Both the position numbers and the translations under genes were made by a program. Below are positions 36,281 to 47,669 of a stretch of 64,000 nt of DNA, in pieces (within the stretch, counting starts at the first letter, position 1; every line of letters starts with the position of its first letter). The notes under the pieces are model-generated. The model had not been told where the DNA came from and made no database searches. It was given only the letters and a program-made list of their open reading frames with translations. Source of the stretch: Euwallacea fornicatus (Eukaryota > Arthropoda > Insecta > Coleoptera > Curculionidae); the NCBI RefSeq assembly GCF_040115645.1, contig NC_089567.1, forward strand, positions 1,364,001-1,428,000. The letters run 5' to 3'.

Positions 36281-37386
36281 TCGTAATAAAACAAAATACA
36301 ACTTAAAAAAGGGGGGGGGGTATATGAATTTTAGGGACTAAAATCTAATACATCCTTTAAACAGATTGTGTGGGTTTGAGCTTTTGAGCTTTTCATTTTT
36401 TTTAAATACTGTATTGTTTATACTTCGCTTTATACCTATTTTATAGTCTGCCCGCAATGCAAATGTACTTCTAATCTTGTACTGTCCCTGAATTAACAAC
36501 CGATAGAGATACCTTTATACTGTCCTAGCGTGGCTAGTAAAAATTCTTTTAGTTTTGGAGTCGACTTGAAATTTCAAACACAGGTGTGATATTCCCTTTT
36601 TCCTCATTCAGGTTTTTAAGTTAAAAGATTTACGAATGTTTTTCCTTCATCTGTTGTTTCGAAATTAATTTAACAAATGTATATTAGGTTGCTGGCGGCC
36701 AAATACTATTGATTGGCGAAATTCGGCAGTAAAACTCCTGAACGCCCTACCCACATAGTGAGGGTCGGTAGGGTGCTTTCAAAAACCGAATGGCGACCTT
36801 TACGAACGACGAAAATGTTATGGACCTAACAAAGCCCCGACCCTGATTTTCTAAGAACGTGCGACAATGAGAATTAAATTATTGGCCAATGAAATTGAAC
36901 AATGAAATTTTTTGGCTAATCGATATCGAAAAAAAATGCGATTTTCACTTTTGTCGATAATCAGGGCGCAGATGATGTTTGAAATGAAGATACATTTACA
37001 CACATATACATTTAGGGTTCATACACACTAGCGATGTCTGTTTGATTGTGTTGATTGATTGATCGTGGTATTTTGGTCGGTGTTTAATAATCGGTGTAAA
37101 ATAATCATATTAATATCGAATATTATATATATAAAATTACATTATATTACTCTCCCAGGCTTTAAAGTAGGATCGCATCGTAATTTGCATTTACTCTAAC
37201 AGCTTATGGTTCATTCAATTTTTTTTCACATGTAACATAATTAGTAAATTAATGTGGCGATGTTGTTGTGAAATTTTTCATGAAGAAATGGTGATTTGTT
37301 GTCAAAAGAAACGTTTGTTTTTGCTGAAAAATATACTAAAAATAACGAAATTAAAGAATGTTCATTTCTCTCGGACACGAAAGTTT
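36281..37386. other. unassigned stretch with G10 run
   Basis: A run of ten G at 36311-36320. A GC-richer block at 36690-36860 begins near TTAGGTTGCTGGCGGCC; I see no transposase in it and no partner end. No gene is supported. Confidence 0.35.
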
Positions 37387-38412
37387 TTATGGATTTCTGT
37401 ACAGAGTATTTCCTTTAATAGCAGCGATAACAGCTTGTAGACGACGAGGCATGTTTTGAATGAGGTTTTGGATCCCATTCTGCGGCAGATTCCCCCATTC
37501 CTGCACCAGCATTTCATGAAGCTGTCTGGAACTTCTAGGAGTCGGCAGATGTCTCCTTAACCGGCTCTTTATCGCATTCCAAACATGCTCTATCGAGTAT
37601 CAAATTCGAACTTCGAGCAGGCTAGACAAGTCACGGGATGTGAACCTCATCAAAAGAGGTGGTAATCATACGATTTGGTGTGTAAGCGGCGTGAGACCGT
37701 GCATTATCATGCATGAAGTTGCGTTCTCTTCAGCAATAACCATGGACGGTACAACATGGTCTTCAAGAACTTCTGTCAGGTACCTGCACGCATTCAGAGT
37801 TTTATTTCGGACGACGACTAACTCGGCACGAGATTCAATGGAAATTTCTCCCCCTGTCATAATGGAGCCACCACCAAAGGGAACCCGTTCAGCTATACAT
37901 GCTTGGGCATTTCTCTCGATTTGTCATCGTCACATTATTACACGTCTGTCCGTAGGTCAAAATTGAGATTTATCGGAAAACAACACACGACTCCACTCCT
38001 GTGCTGTCCAGCTAAAGTATTCTCGGGCAAAATTCAACCTGGCAGTTCGGTGATCATGAGAAAGCAGAGGCCCTTTAGCTCTAGTTCGAGAGCATAGTTC
38101 TGCAGCAAGAAATCGCCTCCTAACGGTCCACCCTCTTACGTTTCCATTTCTCCCTTCTTGCAGACGAATTTGAAGGGAAATTGCCGTAGCCCCTTGGTTC
38201 CTTAAAGTAAGAAATACGAGAAAGGGGTCCCGACACAACCCTTTCTCGTCCTAATTAGGGTTTCCTAATGAGCAGCTCAGTCTCTTTAGACCGCCGAAGT
38301 ACTCATTGCACACTAAATCGACTTACTCCACAGTTTCTTCTAGTTTCGCTCTTCTGCCACCATCTTGTCTAGCCACCACAATTCGTGCCGCAACGATATG
38401 ATTAAAGGGCAT
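37387..38412 (-). pseudogene. Tc1-like (DD34E-type) transposase relic
   Basis: Starts at ATG 38412 (MPFNHIVAARIVV). After an eroded linker the middle is well kept: NVRGWTVRRRFLAAELCSRT, then GPLLSHDHRTARLNFAREY, then EWSRVLFSDKSQF at 37957, where the catalytic D is followed by K instead of E. The next frame reads ELVVVRNKTLNACRYLTEVL and FMHDNARSHAA (about 37710) with the second D. Stops and a frameshift follow. 'SIEHVWNAIKSRLRRHLP' (about 37580) holds the terminal E, and the end reads QNMPRRLQAVIAAIKGNTLY. Plus-strand ORFs here are antisense shadows. It belongs to a different Tc1 lineage from the 11900 relic, judging by the C-terminus. Confidence 0.9.
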
Positions 38413-39199
38413 TTTCACGAAAGGACAAAGTGAGCATGATAATGAAACCAGTCGTAGAGTTTGCAATATGCAGATATACAGAATAAAAAAATGCTCATAA
38501 CGCATTTTGGGAATTATGATACGAGATCGTTTTGTGGAACGCACATCGAAATATGTGATAATTGTTTTATATCGTTTTAGATTTGGAACAGACGCCATTT
38601 TCAGCTGAAAAAGTGCCCTATATAAGCTTTGAGAAATTCTTTAAGTGACCCTAATTTTGTGTCCAGAAGTGTACCTTACTAATTTTATGTACACACACGT
38701 CTGATAAAGCTTCTTGGGAGAAACTGCTGTCTTCGGGCTGCCCAACATCGTCTTTCCCTTTCTACTGGAAGGTTCAATTCGTTTTGCGATCTTGCCACTA
38801 CATTTTCCTATCCTATATGACACGTGCTTCATTGGCATTGTATTAGAAAAAGTTTAATTTTATGTCGTAGTTTATTTGCTTAAGGCTAAATCATTTTTAA
38901 CACCATGTCCATTCTAATTTAAATATAAAGATACGGAAAAGGGCCTAGCATTATTAACAGAGATTGTCGTTTGCTCCTACCATTAGACATTTACAAGAAA
39001 ACGGCATTAAGAAATGAAATTTTAACTTTTTAGAGGGTTATAAAAGGAAACCATAAACATTAAAATAAGAACGAAGGGCCAACTCGACTTCTAGTTTTTG
39101 TGACGTGTTTAATAGTAGTTGTTATCATTTAATTTCCTTTTTTGAAAATACCACAATAAAGCACTAAAAACTAGGATGCGAAGTAGAATTCTTTTTGTT
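38413..39199. other. unassigned spacer
   Basis: Flanks the Tc1-like relic; no convincing TIR was found. A minus-strand ORF at 38641-38838 has no domain. Confidence 0.35.
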
Positions 39200-39541
39200 T
39201 TAGGGTGAATACGCCAATCGTTCCCATTTTACAGACTTATAAAAAGTTAGTACATTCATTTTTGGAAGCCACTTTTCCGAAGTATTCAATTCGGAGGGTA
39301 AACTTATATGACAAAAATTATTCGGGAAAAAAATCTGTGCCCAGAAATTGCCTGTGATGCAGGGGTTTTCTTCCATACATTCCATGACGTCAACGGCATC
39401 GTTTAGACGAGATAATGCTACAGTCACAAAAATATTTTCATAATGTTCCTTAATAAGATTTGTGCTTGAACTTTCATTATTTAGCTTTCCAGACACCGCT
39501 TCCGATAAGCGCAGTAATGGAAATTGTGGAACTGGCGATTT
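39200..39541 (-). other. hypothetical open frame, possible exon
   Basis: An uninterrupted minus-strand frame of about 113 codons ends at a TAA at 39200. It opens after a TGA near 39543 and reads PVPQFPLLRLSEAVSGKLNN, continuing with SRLNDAVDVMECMEENPCIT and FYKSVKWERLAYSP at the end. The composition looks protein-like, but I recognise no family and the 5' end lacks a strong ATG, so it would need a splice acceptor such as CGCCAG near 39530. A retroelement remnant or chance are alternatives. Confidence 0.3.
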
Positions 39542-40714
39542 TCAGGTTCAGGAGAGATTCCGGGTTGACCTTTTACGTCGCTCCCACGTACATATTAATA
39601 AAACACGTCACGTCAAAATTAACGCACCACTAAAACTTCGCTCAATTTTAAAGTCAATTTTCACGCGAATCAATGAGTCGATTTAAATTTTTTTATATTT
39701 ATGTATTTTGTATTTTGCATATATTTTCAATTTTATTATTAATTAATTAAATAAACAAAAAAATATTTTTTGTATACTTGTATATTTAAAAAAAATTTAA
39801 CTCGTATTAGGAATGACATTAAGGTAAAAAACTATTTTTATGTCAGTTTTGGGAAAATACAGTGGAGGATTTGCATTGACACCAATTTGGTGCATCATTT
39901 ATGTCCTGCTCTGCAGCAGATTACCGATGAGCAGACAGGTGCCTGTCTCAACCAGGCGGAAGCCTCATACATTTAAGAATTTTCTCTGTTCACCTTTTTT
40001 CCGCGTTGTTAAACAAAATACAAGATTTAATGTCAAACCCTTCCAATGCTGCACTTCCACACATGGCAAAGTCGAATCTGGATGTGCTACGGAATGTTTG
40101 GTGATGTGCAGTCGCATGGACATGGAAAAATAACAATTTTGTATGGGGAGTGGGCTTTATTATCACTGCCATTGTGAGCTTGAGCACCGGACCACGAGAA
40201 CTACAATCATAAAAAAAAATAAATAAAAAATATCATGGAAAGTGAGAGACGATATTCGTCGGGCAGAACGGGACAAAAATTAAGTCTGTTGAGAGCAAGG
40301 CAAGAAATAAGAATTATGGTGTTTGCATGCAAACCAAATTGATTTGCTGCATACCTAAGGGTTACATATATGTCATACATTTGTTCTAGCCGTGTGTCCT
40401 GTGGACACGTTTAAAATTTTCATTCTCAAAGTTGTCATGGAAAAAAACATAGCTGTAGCTAGCTGTCATTGTTTTGTAAACATTCTTAGTAGTAATATTG
40501 CCAATGGACTGCAACAAAATATTTTTCCCATGGGATATTCTGTTGAAGAAAAATGAAATATAGTGCGACTCTATTATGGAAATGGAGGAAATTCATTGAA
40601 GATCAAAAGTCCCGCATAAATTTTCAAACATTGAAGGAAATGTTTTTCATGAATATGTTGGAACACGTCAAATAGTGTTTTTAGTTGTGCATTTCTTGAC
40701 GTAACAGACATGTA
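39542..40714. other. unassigned stretch
   Basis: No supported gene. Opposing ORFs at 39840-40187 shadow each other without domains. Near 40570-40670 a weak resemblance to a transposase N-terminus (YYGNGGNSLK) is too degraded to call. Confidence 0.35.
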
Positions 40715-41313
40715 TATAGGGTTACCCATATAGTAGATAAGTGTAGTTTTTCTTTTCATTTTCTTATGGAATCTCATCAGTATGTTCATATTTTTAAGTT
40801 TTAAAAAATATTTGAACATATTTTATGTAACATATCCATGTTAAAGTTTAACAGTTATTGAAATATTTGCGCAAAATGGCAATTTGATTCGTCCGACCTC
40901 ACCCCTACGAATTTCTTTTATGGGGTTGTCTGAAGCAGAGTGTATTTAAGTAAATTTAACAATATGGAAGAGCTATAAAATGAAATTGCTCAACAAATAC
41001 CTCCTTGAATGACAAGAACAGTTCTTGAGGAATTTTAATTGCAGCTTACCCAGTGCCAGAAAATCAAGGGGCTCAGTTCGAACTTTTAATACAACAGAAT
41101 AGAGTAAGTTATATTGTTATTTGCTAAATATTAATAGTTATATCGTTATTTCTATTTTTTGTATTTTTTTTCGAAACCTGTTGGATCCAGACATGGGCAC
41201 GTTGGATGAAATATGCTCATAATTTTTCGAAGAACTCAAAAACGTCATGATATATGGGGTTTCATAAAAAAAAGCAAAAAACAACATTTATCTGCTACAT
41301 GACGAACCCTATA
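40715..41313 (+). mobile_element. 599-bp mini-element with DD41D C-terminal scrap
   Basis: TATAGGGTTACCCATATAGT at 40715 is mirrored by ACGAACCCTATA ending at 41313. Both are flanked by TA (40713-40714 and 41314-41315). The arms pair for roughly 45-60 bp. Inside, 40885-41085 on the plus strand reads SSDLTPTNFF and WGCLKQSVFK across a frame change, then a degraded tail ending GAQFELL, the DD41D C-terminus. There is no N-terminus. Confidence 0.75.
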
Positions 41314-41637
41314 TACATACCTGTTAGGTCAAAAAATACAGAAATAAAAGCAATACTTGATGTGTTCCAGCATTCTTATGAAAATAAATGACTTTAATAT
41401 TTAACGAATTTATGTGAAACTTTTGGTCCTCTATATCTGCACGTCCATATTTATAGAGACCACACTGTACATTGAGGTGGGAGCGGAAATAGCTCCTTTC
41501 CAGTGAAAAGTGCCAGGGGCGGCGACTGCTGATTCGAAAGAGAAATATTCGGGCTTAACGATGATATCGTTGTGAAGTCGATCCGTTGAGGGGGGCTGGA
41601 GAAGCGGGAGTAGGAAATTAAAAAAAATATCGAAATA

Positions 41638-44188
41638 CAGTGAAAGACGTGAATAACGATGTCGGTTATAACGACAACTTGAAGGAAATTCAAACGTTTG
41701 GTTGAATTTGCATTTACCCCATTGTAAAAAGGTCTGCCGATTACGACGTCGGTAGTAGCGACGAAGTCGCTTTTAACGTCCGCAAAAAAGATGTTCTTGG
41801 TGGTTTGCTATCTGAGTATAATGACGCTACGGGTATATAATAGAGTAATTATAGTATACAATCTGCCGGCATTATTTAAAAATTTATTCAAAAAGTGACC
41901 AAATTTTTTTTTAAATAGGATCTAGCGGCATTACAGGCGAATCGAAAAAAAAATTATTTTTATTATACATATTTGGCAAAGTTACGTATGGTTGTAGTTT
42001 TTTTTCAATTTGTATGTAAAGCTGATAAAACATCGCGTTTTTATAAGCTTCGGGCCCTTTTTGCGCAATTTCTAATTGAAAGCTGGCAGTGTCGACTTTA
42101 TTATTTTATATTGGAATTGTTATAAATACACAAAAAATCAATTTCTTTGAGCTATTTACTGACATTAAGTAATTAAAACTGTGACAAAGGGGTTTTTTGA
42201 TTTAAATAATAGAATTTGAGCTTTTTATGTGTCGATATTTTCATTTATGTCTTGTGTTGACAAATGATTCACTGAAATAAATTTTTTGCAGAAAAGCGTA
42301 AAGAGAACAGAAATTGTCGGGAAAATTGCTGAAATGTGATCGAGGACTATATAAATTTTTGTTTTGTGTTCAATTTATTTATTCAGCTTGTTTGTGTTAA
42401 CGTAGTTTTGTTGTGTTTTAAAACATTACTTCGCGAAAAAGAAAAGTTTCGTTCATCGAGGAGAAAGCTATAACTTCTAGACTTGAAGCAGGTGAAAACA
42501 GCGATTCCATTGCAAAATGAGTCGTGCTTATTGCATTCGACTGTTTCGACAATTTGGAAGAACCGAAAAAATGTCAAAACTGAGTTTAATGGAAATTTGT
42601 CGCCAGAGAAAAAACTTAAGTCATCCAATTACGGGGATTTTGATCAGGCTTTTTTAAGTTGTTTAAAAGGGAAAAAAATAAAGGATCAGCAATCAGTGGC
42701 CCAATATTACAGTCAGGAGCGGAACAATTTGCCAAAACAATGAACAAATGCTCAGAAAGATGGATTAAATTCTTTCGGCAAAGACATAATATTGTGTATG
42801 GAAAAATTAGTGGTGAAGTAGCTAGGGTACCAGTTGCAGTAACAGGAAACTGATTCAAACCTGTGTGGGCAGAAATTAAAAAGAACATTCCAGAATGTCG
42901 AGATTTTTAACGCGGATGAAATAAGTCTTTTCTATAAAATGACTTCGAACAAAATAGCAAAATTTAAAAGAGATAAGTGCATAGGAGAAATAATGTTACT
43001 GGAAAAAATTACTCTTTTTGTTGCTCCCAATATGACAGGATCAGACACATTTAAGGTGATTATTATTAGAAAATCCCTAATTGTTTTAAGAATTTTAAGT
43101 CTGTTGTCTGTGTTCGACATGTCTAATTAAGAAACCTGGACGACATCCAACCTGTTTATAAAAATTTTACAAGAATGGTACGTTTAGTTAAAGAAAAACA
43201 ACACAAAAATTGTTTTTGCTATGTAATTCCCCAGCGCACCTAAAAATGTCAAATTGAGAAATTATTAACGTTCAATACTTCCAACCAAACACCCCATCAA
43301 TTCAGCAGCCAGTTGACTAGGCTATCGTGAGATCAATGAAAGTTCATTTCAGAAAACTCCAACTAATGAATGTTATTGAAAACAATCAGTAAATCATGGA
43401 ATGTGCTATTAATATTTTTGATGTAATATCAATGATTTCTAATGCATGGAACAGAGGCTCATCCCCAAACAATCGCGAATTGTTCTAGACATGTAGGTTA
43501 AGAACTGGCACCAGTAGCTGATGACTTTGACGCGGAGGACGATGTTCTTCTAGCTGAAGGCAAGAAGGACAAATAATGATATTAAAAAAAAGATGAAGTG
43601 ACTCTTGCTGTGATAAAAAGAACCTTACATTGTCAGATAAATTATAGAACGATTTCGTAAATTTTGATCTTCACTTGGAAACAAACGGTGCTTTATCAAC
43701 TGAACAAGTTGCAAATGAAATGCTCATCATTGAAGATATCCAAGATGACAGTGATGAAGACTATGGTGATTGTGAAGATTTTAAGCCGCCATCAATTGTA
43801 GATGCTCTACAAGTTGTAAGAACAATTTTGTCTGTACAGTTATTCTAGCAGCAAAAGTGTTTTCAATGAATTTAGTTCCATACAGAAATAAATTGCTTTG
43901 ATTTATTTTTACTTATGTTACAAATAGCGAATAAAAGCTACAGAATGTTTGAATAAATAATGCGTTTTACCATATATACATATGTAAATATAAATAAGTT
44001 CAAAGTTATATTAAATAATTTTCGTTTTGGTATTTATTTGATGTAATTTTTAATTTTTGTAATAGATTTTCCTGTGTTTTTTTTTCATGTTTTCTTAACG
44101 GCAGAAAAACAGGCTTTGATGTAATGACGACCGGATATAACGACCCTTTTTATTCGGTCTTCGTTGTCTTTATATTCGACTTTCAGTG
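41638..44188 (+). mobile_element. pogo/Tigger-like transposon
   Basis: Ends CAGTGAAAGACGTGAATAAC at 41638 and the inverse of CACTGAAAGTCGAATATAAA ending at 44188, both next to TA (41636-41637 and 44189-44190). Subterminal words of the type GATGTCGGTTATAACGAC recur at 41659, 41748 (GACGTCGGTAGTAGCGACG) and, inverted, near 44130. Length about 2.55 kb, normal for Tigger-type elements. Confidence 0.8.
42426..43854 (+). pseudogene. pogo/Tigger-like transposase relic (CENP-B/DDE type)
   Basis: Order along the plus strand: SRKRKVSFIEEKAITSRLEA (CENP-B N-terminal HTH, about 42430); STVSTIWKNRKNVKTEFNGN; a second DNA-binding part with RWIKFFRQRHNIVYGKISGE near 42770-42815; IFNADEISLFYK (about 42905) with the first catalytic D; ITLFVAPNMTGSD (about 43005); LLCNSPAH (about 43215), where the expected DN has become CN, so the second catalytic D is lost; then QPNTPSIQQPVD (about 43290) with the third acidic position. 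The acidic tail (DIQDDSDEDYGDCEDFKPPS) runs to a stop near 43852. Frameshifts and stops occur at several points. It is inactive. Confidence 0.85.
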
Positions 44189-44469
44189 TACTTGCAAAAT
44201 AAGTGCGTGGGGTGAGCTTTACCTCGCCGGAGGCTTTTAGGAAAACGTCTTATGGCAACTTTTAGAATTCTAAATTTTGTTTCACTCATAGATTAAGATT
44301 AATACCGCCACAAACTTCTGATAAACACTTCTATCGAACAATCCGCATTATGAAAATCTACACATAATCTATTATTAAAATATTGATTTTGATTTTCTTC
44401 CAGAACCACCAGCTTTGACGATTTTCTCTCAGCATTTTTTGCTTCTTTTAAACACGGCATATCTGAACA

Positions 44470-44681
44470 CTCAAAGCCGACTTGCTTACGCCCTTATATG
44501 CAACAGAGCGTGAAAACATAATATATAGCTTTCATAAGGCCACTTTACATTCCGATTTCTCATATTCTACTCTAGGAGTTTGTCAGTTGTCAGGACATCA
44601 TTACCGTTATAAATCTTCACCAGCTCGCTCTATACACTTGACACTCTCTTGTAACCGTTAAGTATGAAAATATATATGAGT
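44470..44681 (+). repeat. dispersed ~200-bp repeat, copy 2
   Basis: Homologous to 29425-29640 with the same orientation and word order. It has small indels, such as an extra CACCAGCTCGCTCTATA here. Confidence 0.75.
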
Positions 44682-44987
44682 TTAAGGGTTTTCAAATAAA
44701 TTGCTAGATATCTTCTGTATTGAATGGAAAAATAGCGGCCTCCTGTACTGTAGTGTAGAATTTGTTATAAAAATGTATGTATTAACGCTGGAATTGAAGT
44801 AATATTGATTATGAGCTTTCCTTTCCAAGGCACTTAAAAATGTTTCCACTTCCTCCTCGGGTTCAAAATTAAATGTCGAGACCGATATTAAAGGCAACTT
44901 TTGATAGTCCCAAATAAAGCGAGCGGGTTTAGATGAGGGTTGGTGCGAGACATTTATTTCAAGCCCCTTGCAAGCCATTATTCCCAC
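44682..44987 (-). other. hypothetical minus-strand ORF
   Basis: 101 codons, MGIMACKGLEINVSHQPSSK onward, with an acidic stretch FEPEEEVETFLSALERKAH. No family is recognised, and no splice or promoter evidence is seen. It could be an exon of a minus-strand gene or chance. Confidence 0.2.
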
Positions 44988-45135
44988 CTTCCTGAATGTT
45001 TCTTGGGATTGCGGGGATAAGAATACGGGTTAGATAAAGTGTCAGTATAATTTAACGGTATTAAGACGTCTGTGAAGGCGAATTTAAATTTTAGATCTTT
45101 CTATCTTCAATAATAACTCCGCGATTTCATTCCAG

Positions 45136-45198
45136 GAGGACTCTGGCTTTCACTGAAAAATCCACGATCAATGCAGTTCCAACGGTGTCACCAAACAG
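45136..45198 (+). other. candidate 63-bp exon
   Basis: The preceding bases are pyrimidine-rich and end TTCATTCCAG. The segment ends CCAAACAG directly before GTAAGAATT, a strong donor. Two of three frames are open. Joining it to the acceptor at 54344 leaves the frame that reads TVSPNR open straight into the reading frame of the exon at 54345 (KTKSKNVIMKRLLG). It may be a 5' UTR exon or an N-terminal extension of that gene. This rests only on splice signals. Confidence 0.35.
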
Positions 45199-45953
45199 GT
45201 AAGAATTTGTATTAAAACGTCCGAATTCAGGGCCTAATAAAAGTTGCATAAGTCAATTTCCAGAACCTGCGATGGTCAGGTGGGACGTTAAATCCCAGAT
45301 CTAATTTCGTAAATTGTCAGCGACGAATGCAATTTTTAATAGGGCTGCTCCACTAACCCCCAATTGTAATGAACTTGTAGTCCTGGAGATATGAAAATTT
45401 GATGTCTGCAGTACAAGCCAAGGGGAACGACCCACTTAAAACAGCATTTTAATTAGCTTATACGTACACAACCGTTAAATGTGTCAAAGATCCGTCATTC
45501 CTGCTTTGTTGATGCAGTGGTTTAATGGGGCTATGTCGTGCTTAGACCCTATAAAATGGAACGATTTGATTTTACAGATATATTTCCTGGCGTAGAAAAG
45601 TTATGTTGTTTATACAGGGTTGGAGAAATGAACAATAAGTTTGCGCTTTAATAAGTTGTTTATGGAGACCGCCGCTGCATGCGGTCAATTTCCCGATCGC
45701 TTACGGACAATGTTATAGGTCGAGCTTCAACCGAAAGCATCTAACCTTTCGAGGAAAACTAAAGAAAATTCTTTTTTGATTCCTGAACTTTCAGATTTCT
45801 TCAACGAAATCCTATAAAAATTGGCCATTGAAACCAGTGCAAATAATTTACGAATTTTTTGGTGCCCTAATTTCGAGCAGTGCAGTCTGATCATACAAGG
45901 TGTTGGTCAAGTACGCAGACAAATTTTAAGGGGCGAAGCTTCGAAGAATTTTA

Positions 45954-47240
45954 TAAGGAGTTGGAATTAATTCGTAGCGTTTTACAAGAGATGGCATAGA
46001 TGGTACAGTATTTCGTTGTTATCTACAGTAATATACTTATCGTGAAACAGCGGTCATTAGAGGTCATTTGCTTCGCATATCCACTTTTTGAATAATAAAT
46101 AACGACATTTTATAATTTATTGAATATGTCACAATTTGTGCCGAATAAAGGGCTTTTGCGGGGAATTTTACGTCATTACTTTAATATCAACAAAAGTGCT
46201 GCTGAAGCTCATCGTATTTTAGTGGAAGTATATGATAAACATGCTCTAGCTGAGCAAACGTGTCGGAAGTGGTTTGCACGTTTTAAAGCTGGCGATTTCG
46301 ACTTGGTTGACAAGGAGCGACCTGGTCAGCCAAAAATATTTGAAGACAATGCTTTGGGGGCATTGCTCAACGAAGACCCATGTCAAACACTTCAAGAATT
46401 GTCTACATCATTGGGAGTTAACTTATCAACGATAGGAAAACGTCTTAAAACTTTGGGTATGATCCAAAAGGAAGGCCATTGGGTTCCATATGAATTGAAA
46501 CCAAGGGACATTGAGAGGCATTTTTTGACGTGTGAACTGCTGCTTCAACGGGAAAAAAGAAAAGGTTTTTTGCATCGGATTGTCACTGGTGATGAAAAAT
46601 GGATCCGTTACGACAATCCGAAGCGCAGAAAGTCATGGGTTAAGCTCGGTCAACCGTCAACATCAGTGGCAAAGCCGAATATCCATGAGTCTAAGCTTCT
46701 GCTCTGTATTTGGTGGGATCAGAGGGGTGTGATTTATTATGAACTGTTGAAACCGAATGAAACCATAACTGGAGACCGCTACCGACTACAACCGATGCGA
46801 TTGAGCCGTGCATTGAAAGAAAAACGGCCGGAATACTCCAAAAGACACGACAAAGTCATTTTGCTGCACGACAATGCTCGTCCGCACGTCGCAAAACCGG
46901 TACAAACAGACCTGGAAAGACTTAAATGGGAAATCCTGCCCCACCCGCCGTATTCCCCAGATATTGCTCCATCTGATTATTATTTGTTTCGTTCGATGGC
47001 TCATAGTCTGTCTGAGCAGAACTTCACTTCTTACCAAGATTGTCAGAACTGGGTCGATTCATGGACTGCATCTAAAGACAACGCGTTCTTCCGACGCGGT
47101 ATTCGTGCCCTGCCCGAAAGATGGTCAAAAGTAGTAGAAAGCGATGGGCAATACTTTAATTAATGTATTTTTTTATTTTCATTTAAAATCGATAAATTTT
47201 TTTCTTAAAAAAAACGCCACGAATTAATTCCAACTCCTAA
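45954..47240 (+). mobile_element. complete mariner transposon
   Basis: The terminal inverted repeats match at 28 of 30 positions: TAAGGAGTTGGAATTAATTC at 45954 and, inverted from 47240, TTAGGAGTTGGAATTAATTC. TA dinucleotides flank it (45952-45953 and 47241-47242). Length 1287 bp, standard for mariner, with a single uninterrupted transposase. It is the youngest-looking element in the window. Confidence 0.97.
46126..47163 (+). CDS. mariner transposase, apparently intact
   Basis: The start is ATG 46126 (MSQFVPNK); the upstream TTG in frame is ignored because mariner proteins begin MSxFVPNK and this gives 345 residues, the usual length. N-terminal HTH region 1-110 (SAAEAHRILVEVY, TCRKWFARFKAGDFDL, then STSLGVNLSTIGKRLK). 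The linker WVPYEL at about 119-124 replaces the common WVPHEL. The catalytic residues are D156 in TGDEKW, D249 in LLHDNARPHVA and D284 in SPDIAPSDYYLF; 34 residues separate the last two (DD34D), at the same positions as in the Mos1 transposase. The C-terminus WSKVVESDGQYFN is typical. No stop, frameshift or missing key residue is visible. It excises and reinserts its own element at TA in the nucleus. Activity is inferred, not shown. Confidence 0.97.
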   Translation: MSQFVPNKGLLRGILRHYFNINKSAAEAHRILVEVYDKHALAEQTCRKWFARFKAGDFDLVDKERPGQPKIFEDNALGALLNEDPCQTLQELSTSLGVNLSTIGKRLKTLGMIQKEGHWVPYELKPRDIERHFLTCELLLQREKRKGFLHRIVTGDEKWIRYDNPKRRKSWVKLGQPSTSVAKPNIHESKLLLCIWWDQRGVIYYELLKPNETITGDRYRLQPMRLSRALKEKRPEYSKRHDKVILLHDNARPHVAKPVQTDLERLKWEILPHPPYSPDIAPSDYYLFRSMAHSLSEQNFTSYQDCQNWVDSWTASKDNAFFRRGIRALPERWSKVVESDGQYFN

Positions 47241-47669
47241 TAAGATAAAAAGCTCATGTCAACATGGGCGAATGCTGGTTGTTTCTGAGATACAGGGTAT
47301 CTTGAGAGTTTTTTAATTTGATAGTTCAATGGTTTGATAGTTGTTATTTGGACGGTGCACATTTCAACCTCGTTCTTTTTCCGAACCGGCTGGTTTTAGC
47401 GAGGAATATTAAGAACGCTTTTTAGGAAATGAGTTATTTTTTTCGAAAATGACATTGAGTCGACTACAAGAACAGTATGGATTTTTAAATTTAGGTTAGT
47501 TCAGGTTACTAGTTTGGTTAGAAATAACGAAAGGAAAATTTTAATTCAAATACGTGCTCCTCGAGACCTGAGCCGCTACCGTGCCATGCAAAAATGAACT
47601 GTTTAACTTAACGTTTTTCACACATTCCGCCTCTTAAATTTGGTCTGCGTACTCAGCTCGCACCCTGCA

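Larger units (their letters stand above)
45894..47669. mobile_element. MITE interrupted by a mariner
   Basis: TACAAGGTGTTGGTCAAGTA at 45894 is mirrored by TACTCAGCTCGCACCCTGCA ending at 47669. The adjacent words GCAGACAAATTTTAAGGGGC and the inverse of GCCTCTTAAATTTGGTCTGC confirm the pairing. A second end motif, TACAGGGTAT at 47291, would lie 108 bp from the left end once the mariner (45954-47240 plus one TA) is removed. Original length about 490 bp. Confidence 0.8.

Noticed and set aside
37640..37966. 108-codon plus-strand ORF
   Set aside because: Antisense shadow of the Tc1-like transposase on the minus strand.
46120..46125. Upstream TTG as start of the mariner transposase
   Set aside because: Eukaryotic initiation at ATG 46126 gives the standard MSxFVPNK start and 345 residues.
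46786..47134. ORFs overlapping the mariner gene in other frames
   Set aside because: Shadows of the intact transposase.
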